From: Streptomyces cathayae
GTDB taxonomy: Bacteria; Actinomycetota; Actinomycetes; Streptomycetales; Streptomycetaceae
Reading direction: 5' to 3'
Assembly (NCBI RefSeq): GCF_029760955.1
Contig: NZ_CP121682.1
Coordinates: forward strand, 3,410,001-3,474,000
DNA length: 64,000 bases
The stretch's first letter is position 1. Every line of letters starts with the position of its first letter. Below, in pieces: positions 17,134-26,858 of the stretch. Both the position numbers and the translations under genes were made by a program. Under the pieces are notes generated by a model, which searched no databases, was not told the DNA's origin, and worked only from the letters and a program-made list of their open reading frames with translations.

Positions 17134-17412
17134 GTGATGGAGTTCGAACCCGAGATCCCCCGCTGGCGGCAAGTGGCCGCCGTAATCCGGTCACGTATCG
17201 AAGAAGGCGTCTATCCGCCACGCACGCGCGTCCCCTCGGTGCAGCAGATCGTGGAGGAGTTCGGCATCGCCACAGCCACGGCTCAGAAGGTCAACGTCGG
17301 CCTCAAGCGGGAGGGGCTCCTCTACACCGAACCCGGCATGGGTTCCTTCGTCACCGCAGACGCCCTGGACATCCTCAGGAACGCCCGCGCCGAGGAAGGA
17401 ACCACCACCTGA
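17134..17412 (+). CDS. GntR-type winged-helix regulator without effector domain
   Basis: 92 residues from ATG 17134 (or the adjacent ATG 17137). The protein is almost only the DNA-binding domain: IPRWRQVAAVIRSRIEEGVYPP, then VPSVQQIVEEFGIATATAQKV and the wing YTEPGMGSFV. No FCD, UTRA or aminotransferase domain follows, as in short YtrA-like streptomycete regulators. It diverges from the small membrane protein gene; the 148 bp between them holds both promoters, including the AT-rich stretch near 17075. Copy B of the 80-bp element follows about 90 bp downstream. Confidence 0.85.
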   Translation: MMEFEPEIPRWRQVAAVIRSRIEEGVYPPRTRVPSVQQIVEEFGIATATAQKVNVGLKREGLLYTEPGMGSFVTADALDILRNARAEEGTTT

Positions 17413-17505
17413 CGCGCGAGCGGCGCACCGGAGCAGGACGGCTCCCGGCACCGGTGCGGCCGATAACGCCGTCCTTCGCCTCGGGGGACACACCTGACCA
17501 AAAAA

Positions 17506-17585
17506 GCGTGAGCACTCCGGCCATAACTGTCCATCTGCCGCTCATCTGAGCGCCAATGTGACATTCGCCGGCCGACTGCTCACGC
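17506..17585. repeat. 80-bp dispersed palindromic element, copy B
   Basis: Begins GCGTGAGCACTCCGGCC and ends GGCCGACTGCTCACGC, so the termini are inverted repeats of about 15 of 17 positions. The centre is CGCTCATCTGAGCG. It lies in the gap between the convergent GntR-type gene and mqnP, where a hairpin-forming element could also stop transcription from both sides. Confidence 0.85.
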
Positions 17586-17637
17586 TTTTCAGCAAGGCCC
17601 CGCCCCTGCCCGGGCCCTGTTCCTTGCGAGGTTTCCG

Positions 17638-18543
17638 CTAGGGGGTCAGCCCCCGCACCAGCAGATCGAGCAGCGCGCAGACGAAAAGCGCGATGCCGAT
17701 GAAGCCGTTGACGCTGAAGAACGCCCGGTTCAGGCGGGTCAGGTCGGTCGGGCGGACGATGGTGTGTTCGTAGACGAAGGCGGCCGCGACGATCAGCAGG
17801 CCGAGCCAGAAGAAGGCTCCGGCGTCGGTGAGGAGCGCGTACCAGACGAACAGGGCCGTCGTCACGGCGTGGCAGGCGCGGGCGCCCCAGACCGCGGCCG
17901 AAACGCCGAAGCGGGCCGGGACCGACTTCACGCCGACCTCGCGGTCGGATTCGACGTCCTGGCAGGCGTAGATCAGGTCGAAGCCGCCGATCCAGATGCC
18001 GACCGCGAGGCCGAGGACGACCGCCTCCCAGGACCAGGTGCCGGTGATCGCCAGCCAGCCGCCGATCGGCCCCATGGCCTGGGCTAGGCCCAGTATGGCC
18101 TGCGGGAAGTCGGTGAACCGCTTGCCGTACGGATAGACCACCATCGGGATCACCGCGATGGGCGCGAGGGCCAGGCAGAGCGGGTTGAGCAGGGCCGCCG
18201 CGGCCAGGAACACCACGAGGGCGATCAGCGCGCCGGTCCACGCGTGCTTCACCGACACCGCGCCGGTGACCAGTTCGCGGTGCGCGGTGCGCGGGTTACG
18301 GGCGTCGATCTCGCGGTCGATGATCCGGTTGGCGGCCATCGCGAAGGTGCGCAGGCCGACCATGGCGATCGTGACCAGGAGCAGCCGGCCCCAGTGGATG
18401 TTCCCGTCCCACTCGTACATCGCGGTGAGGGCCGCGATGTAGGCGAAGGGGAGGGCGAAGACCGAGTGCTCGATCATCACCAGGCGCAGGAACGCCCTCG
18501 TGCGCCCCGGCTGCCGCGGTAGCGCGGCGGAGGCCGACGTCAC
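17638..18543 (-). CDS. mqnP: UbiA-family prenyltransferase of menaquinone synthesis
   Basis: 301 residues from GTG 18543, whose first bases overlap the TGA of the upstream UbiD-type gene (GTGA). Integral membrane protein with about eight helices. Two aspartate motifs bind magnesium-prenyl diphosphate: [15 protein letters not shown] at about residues 65-79 and [13 protein letters not shown] in the second half. It attaches the isoprenoid tail to the naphthoate ring in the futalosine route. Translational coupling to mqnL and the neighbouring mqn genes make that role far more likely than a haem O or chlorophyll role. Confidence 0.92.
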   Translation of the reverse strand: MTSASAALPRQPGRTRAFLRLVMIEHSVFALPFAYIAALTAMYEWDGNIHWGRLLLVTIAMVGLRTFAMAANRIIDREIDARNPRTAHRELVTGAVSVKHAWTGALIALVVFLAAAALLNPLCLALAPIAVIPMVVYPYGKRFTDFPQAILGLAQAMGPIGGWLAITGTWSWEAVVLGLAVGIWIGGFDLIYACQDVESDREVGVKSVPARFGVSAAVWGARACHAVTTALFVWYALLTDAGAFFWLGLLIVAAAFVYEHTIVRPTDLTRLNRAFFSVNGFIGIALFVCALLDLLVRGLTP

Positions 18544-19991
18544 AGTCCGTACTCCTTCCAGCGGCGGTCGACCAGCGCCGCCGTGGCCGGGTCGGACTCG
18601 ACCATGTCGGGCCAGCCGCCGTCGCGCGTGTATCCCTCCTCGGGCCACTTCTTCGTCGCGTCGATGCCCGCCTTGCCGCCCCAGAACTGCTGGTAGGAGG
18701 CGTGGTCGAGATGGTCGACGGGGCCTTCGACGAGGCTGAGGTCGCGGGCGTAGTCGGTGTTGCCGAGCGCGCGCCAGGCGACCTCGTGCAGGTCGTGCAC
18801 GTCGCAGTCGGAGTCGACGACCACGATCAGCTTGGTCAGCGACATCATGTGGGCGCCCCAGACCGCGTGCATCACCTTCTGGGCGTGCTTGGGGTACTTC
18901 TTGTCGATCGAGATGATCGCGCAGTTGTGGAAGCCGCCCGCCTCGGGGAGGTGGTAGTCCACGATGTCCGGGATGATGATCTTGAGGAGGGGGAGGAAGA
19001 AGCGCTCGGTGGCGCGGCCCAGCGGACCGTCCTCCGTCGGCGGCCGGCCGACCACGATCGACTGGAGCAGCGGGCGCTTGCGCATGGTGACGCAGTCGAT
19101 CTTCAGGGCGGGGAACGGCTCCTGCGGCGTGTAGAAGCCGGTGTGGTCGCCGAACGGGCCCTCGGGGAGCATCTCCCCCGGCTCCAGCCAGCCCTCGATG
19201 ACGACCTCGGCCTGCGCCGGGACCTGGAGCGGGACCGTCTTGCAGTCGACCATCTCGATCCGCCTGCCCTGCACGAACCCGGCGAACAGGTACTCGTCGA
19301 TGTCGCCGGGGAGCGGCGCCGTGGAGGCGTACGTCACGGCGGGCGGGCAGCCGAAGGCGATGGCGACCGGGAGCCGCTCACCGCGCCGGGCGGCCACCTG
19401 GTAGTGGTTGCGGCTGTCCTTGTGGATCTGCCAGTGCATGCCGATGGTGCGCTTGTCGTGGCGCTGGAGCCGGTACAGGCCGAGGTTGCGGATGCCCGTC
19501 TCGGGGTCCTTGGTGTGGGTGAGGCCCAGGTTGAAGAAGGAGCCGCCGTCCTTGGGCCAGGTGAACAGCGCGGGAAGCTGGTCGAGGTCCACGTCGTCGC
19601 CGTGCAGGACGACCTCGTGCACCGGGGCGTCCTTCACCTTCTTCGGCGGTACGTGGGTCATCGAGCCGAGCTTGCCGAACGCCTCGCGCACGCCGATGAA
19701 GCCCTGGGGGAGCTCGGGTTTGAGCAGACCGCCGATCTTCTCGCTGATCTCGCTGTACGACTTCAGGCCGAGCGCCTTCAGCAGCCGGCGGTCGGTGCCG
19801 TACACATTCATCGCGAGGGGCATGCTCGAGCCGCGCACGTTCTCGAAGAGCAGTGCGGGACCGCCGGCCTTCTGCACCCGGTCGACGATCTCACCGACCT
19901 CGAGATGCGGGTCGACCTCTGCCTTGACGCGCTTGAGGTCACCCTCGCGGTCCAGGGCCCTCAGCAGGGAGCGAAGATCGTCGTAAGCCAT
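18540..19991 (-). CDS. mqnL: UbiD-family decarboxylase of menaquinone synthesis
   Basis: 483 residues from ATG 19991 ([19 protein letters not shown]), the usual UbiD start; the frame is open further upstream but without the family's N-terminus. The prenyl-FMN and manganese site blocks are visible: [20 protein letters not shown], then [11 protein letters not shown] and [21 protein letters not shown] with the catalytic Glu region. It decarboxylates the naphthoate intermediate using prenylated FMN from the UbiX-type enzyme. The stop overlaps the mqnP start by 4 bp, so the two are one translational unit. Confidence 0.93.
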   Translation of the reverse strand: MAYDDLRSLLRALDREGDLKRVKAEVDPHLEVGEIVDRVQKAGGPALLFENVRGSSMPLAMNVYGTDRRLLKALGLKSYSEISEKIGGLLKPELPQGFIGVREAFGKLGSMTHVPPKKVKDAPVHEVVLHGDDVDLDQLPALFTWPKDGGSFFNLGLTHTKDPETGIRNLGLYRLQRHDKRTIGMHWQIHKDSRNHYQVAARRGERLPVAIAFGCPPAVTYASTAPLPGDIDEYLFAGFVQGRRIEMVDCKTVPLQVPAQAEVVIEGWLEPGEMLPEGPFGDHTGFYTPQEPFPALKIDCVTMRKRPLLQSIVVGRPPTEDGPLGRATERFFLPLLKIIIPDIVDYHLPEAGGFHNCAIISIDKKYPKHAQKVMHAVWGAHMMSLTKLIVVVDSDCDVHDLHEVAWRALGNTDYARDLSLVEGPVDHLDHASYQQFWGGKAGIDATKKWPEEGYTRDGGWPDMVESDPATAALVDRRWKEYGL

Positions 19992-20078
19992 GGGGCCAAG
20001 TATCCCCGAACGGTTACCCTGGGCCTGTACCTGGGGGCTGTGCCGCCGTCCCCGACCACCCCTTCTCTGGAGAGGCCC

Positions 20079-20438
20079 ATGCTCCGGGTGCTGATGTTCC
20101 TCGTTCCCCTCGCGCTGAGCGTCTACGCGTTCATCGACTGCATCAGCACGAAGGACGAGGACATTCGTCACATGCCCAAACCACTGTGGGCGATCCTCGT
20201 GCTGCTGTTCCCGCTCGTCGGCTCCATCTCGTGGATCATCGCGGGCAAGAAGCGGCACCCGATGGGCGCGGGCGGCCAGGTCGGTTCCGCCTGGAGCCGG
20301 GGTGGCGGCGGGCAGCAGTGGGTCGCCCCGGACGACAACCCCGACTTCCTCAAGTCGCTGAACGAGGAGAAGAACCGGGACCCGGACGAGGGCCAGGGCG
20401 ACAAGGACGTCGACAAGGGCAAGGGCACGGACGGCTAG
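20079..20438 (+). CDS. PLD nuclease N-terminal (PLDc_N) membrane protein
   Basis: 119 residues from ATG 20079, with GGAGAGG 6-8 nt upstream. Two transmembrane helices (about 1-20 and 34-52) with the family motif [26 protein letters not shown], then a disordered charged tail rich in Asp, Lys and Gly. This two-helix module opens cardiolipin synthases but occurs alone in actinobacteria with unknown function. It diverges from mqnL, with 87 bp between the starts. Confidence 0.85.
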   Translation: MLRVLMFLVPLALSVYAFIDCISTKDEDIRHMPKPLWAILVLLFPLVGSISWIIAGKKRHPMGAGGQVGSAWSRGGGGQQWVAPDDNPDFLKSLNEEKNRDPDEGQGDKDVDKGKGTDG

Positions 20439-20615
20439 GGCACGGTCGGCCGGAGCCCGGTCGGCCAGGACACGGCCAACGGCGTCGGGCGTCCTTCGCA
20501 CCGCCGTTCGGGGGACCATCCGTTCCGACGAAAAGCACCGACACGCCGCGTATCAGTTCGTGGAGACGGCATTCCCCTGATCGGGTCTGTCTCACCTGCG
20601 AACGGAGACGCCCCC

Positions 20616-22022
20616 GTGCGAATGACCGACATCCAACGGTGCGGAATCCGGCCGGGACGGCTCGTCGAGTGGACACTCAGTCCAAGGACCCTGGACATCG
20701 CTGCCGTGCTGCCGGAGGACGTGCGGCCACCGGCATACATCCAGGAGTCCCACATCAGGACGGCCCGGTCCGTCCGTGACGACGGCCTGTTCGTGCCGAC
20801 CTGGCTCGGCGCGGCCTTCGACATCCCGGGCCCGGTCGACCTCGACGTGCTGCAGGAGGCCCTGCGCGACTGGACGCTGCGGCACGAGACGTTGCGCAGC
20901 GGCTTCCGCTGGACCGGCGACGCGGGCGCCCCGATGCGCCGGTTCACGCTCGCGCCGGAGGAGGTGTCGCTGCACCGCGAGGACGTCGGCGACTTCCCGG
21001 ACGCGACCCGGCTGGCCCGCCACCTCCAGGACCGCTTCGACACGACGGCGGACGCGCTGCGCTGGCCCAACCTCATCTACACGGCGGTCGTCCACGACGA
21101 CGGCACCAGCGTGTACATGGCCTTCGACCACAGCAACGTCGACGCCTACTCCCTCTACCGCATCCCCGCCGAGATCCACGAGTTGTACGCGGCCGGCCTC
21201 ACGGGCCGGGCCGTGGAACGTCCCCCGGTCGGCAGCTACGTCGACTTCTGCCAGGCCGAGCGGGCGGAGGCGGACCGGATCGACGGCACCCACGACATCG
21301 TCGGCCGCTGGCGGGAGTTCATCCAGCGGTGCGACGGGCGGCTGCCCTCCTTCCCCGTCGACCTCGGTCTGACGCCCGGTGGCGGGCTGCCCGAGCAGAG
21401 GCTCATGCGGGAGCCGCTCGTGGGCGCGGCCGACGCCGCCGGGTTCGAGGCGTACTGCCGTCCCCAGGGCGGCAGCCTGGTCGGCATCCTGGCCGCCACC
21501 GCGCTCATCGTCCACGAGATCGGCGGGGAGCCCGTCTACCGCACGGTCGTGCCGTTCCACACCCGGACCAGGTCCCGGTGGTCGCAGTCCGTGGGCTGGT
21601 ACGTCGGCGGCGCGCCGATCGAGATCCCCGTGGAGCGGGCGACCGACTTCCCGAGCGCGCTGCGCACCGTGCGCGAGGCGCTGCACGCCAACCGGCGGCT
21701 GTCCCGGATGCCCATCGACCGGGTGCTGCGCCTGCTCGGCACGGACTTCCGTCCCACCTCCCCGGACCTGTACTCGATCGTCTCGTACACGGACTCCCGT
21801 GACATCCCCGGTTCCGACCGCTGGACCGACCTGAACGCGTACGGGCTGCTCAGGGTGTCGTACGGCGACCAGGTGTGCGCGTGGGTCACCCGGCTCCGGG
21901 AGGGCCTGTGGTTCGCGAGCCGCCACCCGGACACCGAGATGGCGCACAAGAACCTGCGGCTGTACGCGGAGCGGCTGCGGGACGTCGTCACGAGCGCCGC
22001 CCGGGAAAAGGGCCCTGCCTGA
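20616..22022 (+). CDS. Stand-alone condensation-domain protein with altered active site
   Basis: 468 residues from GTG 20616, with GGAG about 9 nt upstream. The whole protein is one NRPS-type condensation domain: an N-terminal lobe with YIQESHIRTARSVRDDGLFVPTWL-like entry (split here), LRDWTLRHETLRSGF, then the active-site segment AFDHSNVDAYS. The consensus HHxxxDG is changed to DHxxxDA: the second, catalytic His and the Asp remain, the first His and the Gly are lost. Later blocks (VVPFHTRTR, SVGWYVGGAPIEIP) match the family. No adenylation or carrier domain is nearby, so it may be an acyltransferase acting on a partner elsewhere. It ends before a strong hairpin. Confidence 0.8.
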   Translation: MRMTDIQRCGIRPGRLVEWTLSPRTLDIAAVLPEDVRPPAYIQESHIRTARSVRDDGLFVPTWLGAAFDIPGPVDLDVLQEALRDWTLRHETLRSGFRWTGDAGAPMRRFTLAPEEVSLHREDVGDFPDATRLARHLQDRFDTTADALRWPNLIYTAVVHDDGTSVYMAFDHSNVDAYSLYRIPAEIHELYAAGLTGRAVERPPVGSYVDFCQAERAEADRIDGTHDIVGRWREFIQRCDGRLPSFPVDLGLTPGGGLPEQRLMREPLVGAADAAGFEAYCRPQGGSLVGILAATALIVHEIGGEPVYRTVVPFHTRTRSRWSQSVGWYVGGAPIEIPVERATDFPSALRTVREALHANRRLSRMPIDRVLRLLGTDFRPTSPDLYSIVSYTDSRDIPGSDRWTDLNAYGLLRVSYGDQVCAWVTRLREGLWFASRHPDTEMAHKNLRLYAERLRDVVTSAAREKGPA

Positions 22023-22074
22023 GCCGGGCCTCGGCGTGCCCCGGCCGCCCGAGGGCCCCCTCGGGACATGCGGA

Positions 22075-22098
22075 GGGCGGGGCCCGAAAGCCCCGCCC
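22075..22098 (+). terminator. Hairpin terminator between convergent genes
   Basis: GGGCGGGGC, loop CCGAAA, GCCCCGCCC, 52 bp after the condensation-domain gene and just before the end of the convergent gene at 22119. It can serve both. Confidence 0.8.
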
Positions 22099-22118
22099 AA
22101 GCCGTAAGAAACCCCAGG

Positions 22119-22550
22119 TCAGGGCCAGACCAGGCAGTACGCCTGGTGTCCCGCCTCGTGCAGGCGGTGGCTGAAGTCCTGCCACTCGTGCAGCAGCCGG
22201 TAGACGTTGAAGGCGTCGTTGGGGCCGCCGCGGTCGGGGACCGTGGACCAGATGAAGGCCGCCGCGCCCACCGCCTCCTCGCCGATGCCGCGGAGCGGGT
22301 CGACGACCGTCATGGGGAGTTTCACGACCGCGTAGTCGGGGTGCAGGACGACCAGTTCCAGGGGTGGCACCTTGTGCAGGGGGACGCCTTCGATGCCGGT
22401 GAGGACCATGGCGGCCATCGTCTCCGGCTTGATCTTGGTGAACATGCCGCCCATGCCGAGCTCGTCGCCGCCGAGTTCCTCGGGCCGCATCGAGATCGGG
22501 ACGCGGGCGGCGGTGGCGCCGTCCGGCGCGCCGAAATACTTGTAGGTCAC
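22119..22550 (-). CDS. Conserved hypothetical cytosolic protein
   Basis: 143 residues from GTG 22550 (MTYKYFGAPDGATAARVPISM). No signal or membrane segment. Distinct stretches are GGMFTKIKPETMAAMVLTGI, HPDYAVVKLPMTVVDPLRGI and a Trp/His-rich end (LLHEWQDFSHRLHEAGHQAY). I do not recognise a family. The GTG overlaps the stop of a 64-codon upstream frame as GTGA, suggesting coupling. Good codon use and regular composition support a real gene. Confidence 0.7.
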   Translation of the reverse strand: MTYKYFGAPDGATAARVPISMRPEELGGDELGMGGMFTKIKPETMAAMVLTGIEGVPLHKVPPLELVVLHPDYAVVKLPMTVVDPLRGIGEEAVGAAAFIWSTVPDRGGPNDAFNVYRLLHEWQDFSHRLHEAGHQAYCLVWP

Positions 22551-22741
22551 CCCCACCCGACCACCATTCCTGCTTCCCGCGCTCGACGGGTCGATCGACT
22601 CGGCCTCGCCCGGAACACCGTGTGCCCGACGGGCCTTGTCCGCCTCTTCCGCCTCGCGCCGGTGCCTTCCCCGCCGGGAACGTCGAGGACCGAGGTCGTC
22701 AGTCCCCTCGCCCAGTCCGCCACCGCGATGCATATCTCCAC
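22547..22741 (-). CDS. Possible small coupled reading frame
   Basis: A 64-codon frame starting GTG-GAG-ATA at 22741, preceded by a weak GGGTGGAG-like site, and ending in TGA that overlaps the GTG start of the 22119-22550 gene. The first 20 residues (VEICIAVADWARGLTTSVLD) look protein-like; the rest is Arg-rich. It may be a leader frame that feeds translation, a gene remnant, or chance. Confidence 0.25.
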   Translation of the reverse strand: MEICIAVADWARGLTTSVLDVPGGEGTGARRKRRTRPVGHTVFRARPSRSTRRAREAGMVVGWG

Positions 22742-23205
22742 CCGACTGCTTTTCTAGGCCGTGTGGCGCCGCCACGCAACCCGATCATCGTGTCAGTGAC
22801 CTCCCCCACGGCCGCTCGCCGAAACGTGCGGTGGTGCATCTGCCCGGGGGACCTTCCCAGCGTCCGGCTGCTCGGGGCCGGGTGAGCTGTGTCTACTCGG
22901 ACGCCAGTTTCGCAGATCACGGGCGATCCGGGGCCGGGTGTCCCCGCAGGTGGCTGGATACCCGAGCCCGTGACCGGCCGCGTGAGGCAACCGTACGAAA
23001 CAGGCGTACGAAATGGTTGTACGAACGGGCGGGGTGGATCACTCAGCCGACGGGCCCGCCGCCGACCCGGCCGACGGTCGCCCGGACCCGCCCGGACCCG
23101 CTTCGCGCCCCGGCCTCCGGCCCCCCGCTCCCGCCTGGCCTACCCTGAACAGGTCACTCGCACCCCGAGTCCGAGATGTCGGAGAGGTCGGAGAAGTCGC
23201 AGGTC
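22742..23205. promoter_or_regulatory. hemL upstream region with three GTACGAA repeats
   Basis: About 460 bp without a supported gene. GTACGAA occurs three times in direct orientation at 22993-22999, 23006-23012 and 23019-23025, with an exact 13-bp period, about 180 bp before hemL. This iteron-like spacing suggests a multimeric regulator site. Nothing else was recognised. Confidence 0.4.
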
Positions 23206-24522
23206 ATGAGCGAACTGCCATACCCATACGAAGCCCAAGCCTCGCAGGCGCTGTTCGACCGTGCCGCGGCCGTCACCCCCGGTGGCGTGAACTCGCCGGT
23301 GCGCGCCTTCCGCGCCGTCGGCGGCACGCCCCGGTTCATGGTGTCCGGCACCGGCCCGTACCTGACCGACGCCGACGGACGGGAGTACGTCGACCTGGTC
23401 TGCTCCTGGGGGCCGATGATCCTCGGGCACGCGCACCCCGAGGTGGTCGCCGCCGTGCAGGAGGCCGTCACGCGCGGAACCTCCTTCGGCACGCCCGGTG
23501 AGGGCGAGGTCGCGCTCGCCGAGGAGATGGTCGCCCGGGTCGAGCCGCTGGAGCAGGTCCGGCTGGTGTCCAGCGGCACCGAGGCCACCATGTCGGCGAT
23601 CCGGCTCGCCCGCGGCTTCACGCGGCGCGCCAAGGTGATCAAGTTCGCCGGGTGCTACCACGGCCACGTCGACGCGCTGCTGGCCGCCGCGGGGTCGGGC
23701 CTCGCCACGTTCGCGCTGCCGGACACCCCCGGCGTCACGGGGGCGCAGGCCGGCGACACGATCGTCCTGCCGTACAACGACCTCGACGCCGTGCACGCGG
23801 CCTTCGCCGCGCACCCCGGTGAGATCGCCTGTGTGATCACCGAGGCGTCCCCGGGCAACATGGGCGTCGTACCGCCGCTGCCCGGCTTCAACCAGGGCCT
23901 CAAGGACGCCTGCGCCGCCGACGGCGCGCTGTACATCTCCGACGAGGTGATGACCGGGTTCCGCACCAGCCGCGCCGGGTGGTACGGCGTCGACGGTGTG
24001 CGGCCCGACCTGATGACCTTCGGCAAGGTGATGGGCGGCGGCTTCCCGGCCGCGGCCTTCGGCGGGCGGGCCGACGTCATGGCGCACCTCGCCCCCGCCG
24101 GGCCCGTCTACCAGGCCGGCACCCTCTCCGGGAACCCCGTCGCCACCGCCGCCGGGCTCGCCCAGCTCCGGCTGCTCGACGACGCCGCCTACGCCACGGT
24201 CGACGCCGTCTCCGCGCGGATCCAGTCCCTGGTCACCGAGGCGCTGACCAAGGAGGGCGTGGCGCACACGCTGCAGAACGCCTCCAACATGTTCTCGGTG
24301 TTCTTCACCGACCGGCCGGTGCGCACCTACGAGGACGCCAAGGCGCAGGAGTCCTTCCGCTACACCGCCTTCTTCCACTCCCTCCTCGCGCACGGCGTCC
24401 ACCTGCCGCCCTCGTCCTTCGAGGCCTGGTTCGTGTCCACCGCGCACGACGACCGGGCCGTCCAGCGGATCGCCGACGCCCTCCCGGCGGCGGCCCGAGC
24501 GGCGGCGGAGGCGACGGCGTGA
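23206..24522 (+). CDS. hemL: Glutamate-1-semialdehyde 2,1-aminomutase
   Basis: 438 residues from ATG 23206 ([17 protein letters not shown]); an in-frame start 10 codons upstream is possible. It converts glutamate-1-semialdehyde to 5-aminolevulinate, the committed precursor of haem and other tetrapyrroles. Class III aminotransferase landmarks are [51 protein letters not shown] and the PLP lysine in [19 protein letters not shown]. The length matches the family. The stop overlaps the start of the histidine phosphatase gene (GTGA), so the two are coupled. Confidence 0.97.
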   Translation: MSELPYPYEAQASQALFDRAAAVTPGGVNSPVRAFRAVGGTPRFMVSGTGPYLTDADGREYVDLVCSWGPMILGHAHPEVVAAVQEAVTRGTSFGTPGEGEVALAEEMVARVEPLEQVRLVSSGTEATMSAIRLARGFTRRAKVIKFAGCYHGHVDALLAAAGSGLATFALPDTPGVTGAQAGDTIVLPYNDLDAVHAAFAAHPGEIACVITEASPGNMGVVPPLPGFNQGLKDACAADGALYISDEVMTGFRTSRAGWYGVDGVRPDLMTFGKVMGGGFPAAAFGGRADVMAHLAPAGPVYQAGTLSGNPVATAAGLAQLRLLDDAAYATVDAVSARIQSLVTEALTKEGVAHTLQNASNMFSVFFTDRPVRTYEDAKAQESFRYTAFFHSLLAHGVHLPPSSFEAWFVSTAHDDRAVQRIADALPAAARAAAEATA

Positions 24523-25253
24523 GCACGGAGAACGCGAACACGGAGAACGCGAACGCAGAGAACGCGAGCACGGGGAAGAAGAACGACCTCACCGTCGTCC
24601 ACCTGCTGCGGCACGGCGAGGTCGCCAACCCGGACGGCGTCCTCTACGGCCGGCTCCCCGGCTACCAGCTCTCCGAGCTGGGCCGGCGGATGGCCGAACG
24701 GGTCGGCGAGCACCTCGCCTCCCGGGACGTCGTCCATGTCGGCGCCTCCCCGCTGGAGCGGGCGCAGGAGACGGCCCAGCCGATCGCCAAGGCGCACGGC
24801 CTGGACATCGCCACCGACGAGCGGCTGATCGAGGCCGACAACGTCTTCCAGGGCAAGACCTTCGGCGTCGGCGACGGCGCGCTGCGCCGGCCGGAGAACT
24901 GGAAGCACCTCGTCAACCCGTTCAAGCCGTCCTGGGGCGAGCCGTACATCGAGCAGGTCGTCCGCATGATGGGCGCGCTGGACGCGGCCAAGGACGCGGC
25001 GCGCGGTCACGAGGCGGTGCTGGTCAGCCATCAGCTGCCGATCTGGATCGTGCGGTCCTACGTCGAGAAGCGGCGGCTGTGGCACGACCCGCGCAAGCGG
25101 CAGTGCACGCTGGCCTCGCTGACCACCTTCACCTACCGGGGGGACAGGATCGTCTCCGTCGGCTACAGCGAGCCGGCCCGCGATCTCGTCCCCGCCCATC
25201 TCCTCGCCGGCGCCAAGCCGGTGAAGGGGAAGGGGAAGGCCTTCGGGGCCTAG
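24519..25253 (+). CDS. Histidine phosphatase (phosphoglycerate mutase-like)
   Basis: 244 residues from GTG 24519, overlapping the hemL stop by 4 bp. The catalytic RHG motif is in [18 protein letters not shown], with the second histidine in [13 protein letters not shown] and a supporting Glu region [13 protein letters not shown]. The first 20 residues are a 15-nt tandem repeat ([15 protein letters not shown]) that is probably a disordered, recently expanded extension; the conserved domain starts at [11 protein letters not shown]. Coupling to hemL is usual in streptomycetes, but the substrate is unknown. The enzyme precedes the cytochrome c maturation genes. Confidence 0.88.
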   Translation: MSTENANTENANAENASTGKKNDLTVVHLLRHGEVANPDGVLYGRLPGYQLSELGRRMAERVGEHLASRDVVHVGASPLERAQETAQPIAKAHGLDIATDERLIEADNVFQGKTFGVGDGALRRPENWKHLVNPFKPSWGEPYIEQVVRMMGALDAAKDAARGHEAVLVSHQLPIWIVRSYVEKRRLWHDPRKRQCTLASLTTFTYRGDRIVSVGYSEPARDLVPAHLLAGAKPVKGKGKAFGA

Positions 25254-25372
25254 GGACCAGGAGGACCCGGGCTCCGAGCCCCGGGGCCCCAGGGCCCCGG
25301 GCAGGGCAGGCGTCCCGGCGGCCCCATGACACCCCCGTGACGATCGTTGCCAAACCTCCGCACCACGCGGGA

Positions 25373-25431
25373 ACCCCCGTTCGCGTCACGTCCTCTGAAG
25401 GAGTGACCACCAGAGGACGTGACGAACGGGG
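25373..25431 (+). promoter_or_regulatory. Long hairpin enclosing the ribosome site of the deacetylase-like gene
   Basis: Arms at 25376-25397 and 25411-25430 pair over 20 bp with a 2-nt bulge. The 13-nt loop contains AAGGAG, and the right arm covers the possible GTG start 25419 and ends 6 nt before ATG 25437. It could be an RNA control element or an operator. Confidence 0.55.
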
Positions 25432-25436
25432 ATGCC

Positions 25437-26768
25437 ATGCGCACTCTCACCCGCAGGGGAATGATCGGGCTCGGCGCGGGGGCCGCCGCGGCGGTGTCGC
25501 TGGCCGGCTGCGGCGGCGCCACCGGCCCGAGCGGCACGAGCCGTGCCGAGGGTTCCGGCGGGAGCGGCGAGGGAGGCGACGGCGGCCGCACCGGCACCCC
25601 CGAGCCGACGAGGACCGTCCGGCCGATCGGTGACGGCTCCACCGCCTTCACCGGCAAGCAGCCCCATCAGCCTGCCAGGCCGGTGCCGCTGGAGCCGGGG
25701 CAGACCCCGCCGCAGTTCGTCGTCTTCTCCTGGGACGGGGCCGGCGAGGTCGGCAACGGGCTCTTCCCGCGCTTCCTGGACCTCGCCAAGGAGCACGAGG
25801 CGCACATGACGTTCTTCCTCTCCGGGCTGTATCTGCTGCCCGAGTCGAAGAAGCGGCTGTACGAGCCGCCGAACAACCCGCGCGGCGCCTCCGACATCGG
25901 CTACCTCACCGACGACCACATCAAGGACACGCTGAAGAACGTCCGCCGCGCCTGGCTCGAGGGCCATGAGATCGGCACCCACTTCAACGGCCACTTCTGC
26001 GCCGGCTCCGGCAGCGTCGGCAACTGGACGCCGCAGCAGTGGCGCAGCGAGACAGAGCAGGCGAAGAAGTTCGTGAAGGAGTGGCGGACCAACTCCGGCT
26101 GGACCGACCTGCCGCCGCTGCCGTTCGACTACGACAAGGAACTCGTCGGCGGCCGTACGCCCTGTCTGCTCGGCCAGGACAACCTGCTGACCACCGCCCG
26201 CGAGCTCGGCTGGCGCTACGACTCCTCCTCGCCCGGCGGCCGTCAGGTCTGGCCGTCGAAGCGGAACGGCATCTGGGACCTCCCGCTGCAGCAGATACCT
26301 TTTCCCGGGCGTTCCTTCGAGGTCCTGTCGATGGACTACAACATCCTCGCCAACCAGTCCGTCAACTCCACCAACGCGCCCGCCCACCACCACCCGGGCT
26401 GGCGCAAGCAGGCGACCCAGGCGTACATATCGGGCTTCGAGCGGGCATACGAGACGAACCGGGCCCCCTTCTTCGTCGGCAACCACTTCGAGCAGTGGAA
26501 CGGCGGCATCTACATGGACGCGGTGGAGGAGTCCCTCAAGCACATCGCGCGGGCGAAGGAGAAGGGCGGCGACGTACGTATCGTCTCCTTCCGCCAGTTC
26601 ACCGACTGGCTGGACGTCCAGCGGCCCGAGGTGCTGGAGCGGCTGCGCACCCTGGACGTCGGGCAGGAACCGGTCGGCGGCTGGCCGGCCTTCCTGAAGG
26701 ACGCCGGCGACGCCGCCGGGACCGGAGAACCGAGCGGCACCGGGACGGGGGACCCGAGCGGCGCCTGA
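25437..26768 (+). CDS. Polysaccharide-deacetylase-like lipoprotein
   Basis: 443 residues from ATG 25437; GTG 25419 is an in-frame alternative. The N-terminus has a twin-arginine (TRRGMIGLG) and a lipobox (SLAGC), so it is a membrane-anchored exported protein, possibly by Tat. After a Gly/Ser/Pro linker, a NodB-like barrel follows: FVVFSWDGAGEVGNGLFPRF replaces the TFDDG motif and EGHEIGTHFNGHFC replaces HSxxH, so the metal ligands are partly conserved. Wall or glycan deacetylation is possible but unproven. It precedes the System II cytochrome c operon, a position conserved in streptomycetes as far as I recall. Confidence 0.75.
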   Translation: MRTLTRRGMIGLGAGAAAAVSLAGCGGATGPSGTSRAEGSGGSGEGGDGGRTGTPEPTRTVRPIGDGSTAFTGKQPHQPARPVPLEPGQTPPQFVVFSWDGAGEVGNGLFPRFLDLAKEHEAHMTFFLSGLYLLPESKKRLYEPPNNPRGASDIGYLTDDHIKDTLKNVRRAWLEGHEIGTHFNGHFCAGSGSVGNWTPQQWRSETEQAKKFVKEWRTNSGWTDLPPLPFDYDKELVGGRTPCLLGQDNLLTTARELGWRYDSSSPGGRQVWPSKRNGIWDLPLQQIPFPGRSFEVLSMDYNILANQSVNSTNAPAHHHPGWRKQATQAYISGFERAYETNRAPFFVGNHFEQWNGGIYMDAVEESLKHIARAKEKGGDVRIVSFRQFTDWLDVQRPEVLERLRTLDVGQEPVGGWPAFLKDAGDAAGTGEPSGTGTGDPSGA

Positions 26769-26858
26769 CGAGGCATCCGCGCCGGGCCGATATGCGGGTT
26801 TCCGTCCGCAAGGGGGGGGTGGGCAAGATCCCCAGAACGGGCATGCGAAACTTTTCAC

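Noticed and set aside
17134..17170. TTCGAACCC-like T-loop motif suggesting a tRNA
   Set aside because: It is inside the GntR-type coding sequence, and no acceptor stem or anticodon arm could be paired around it.
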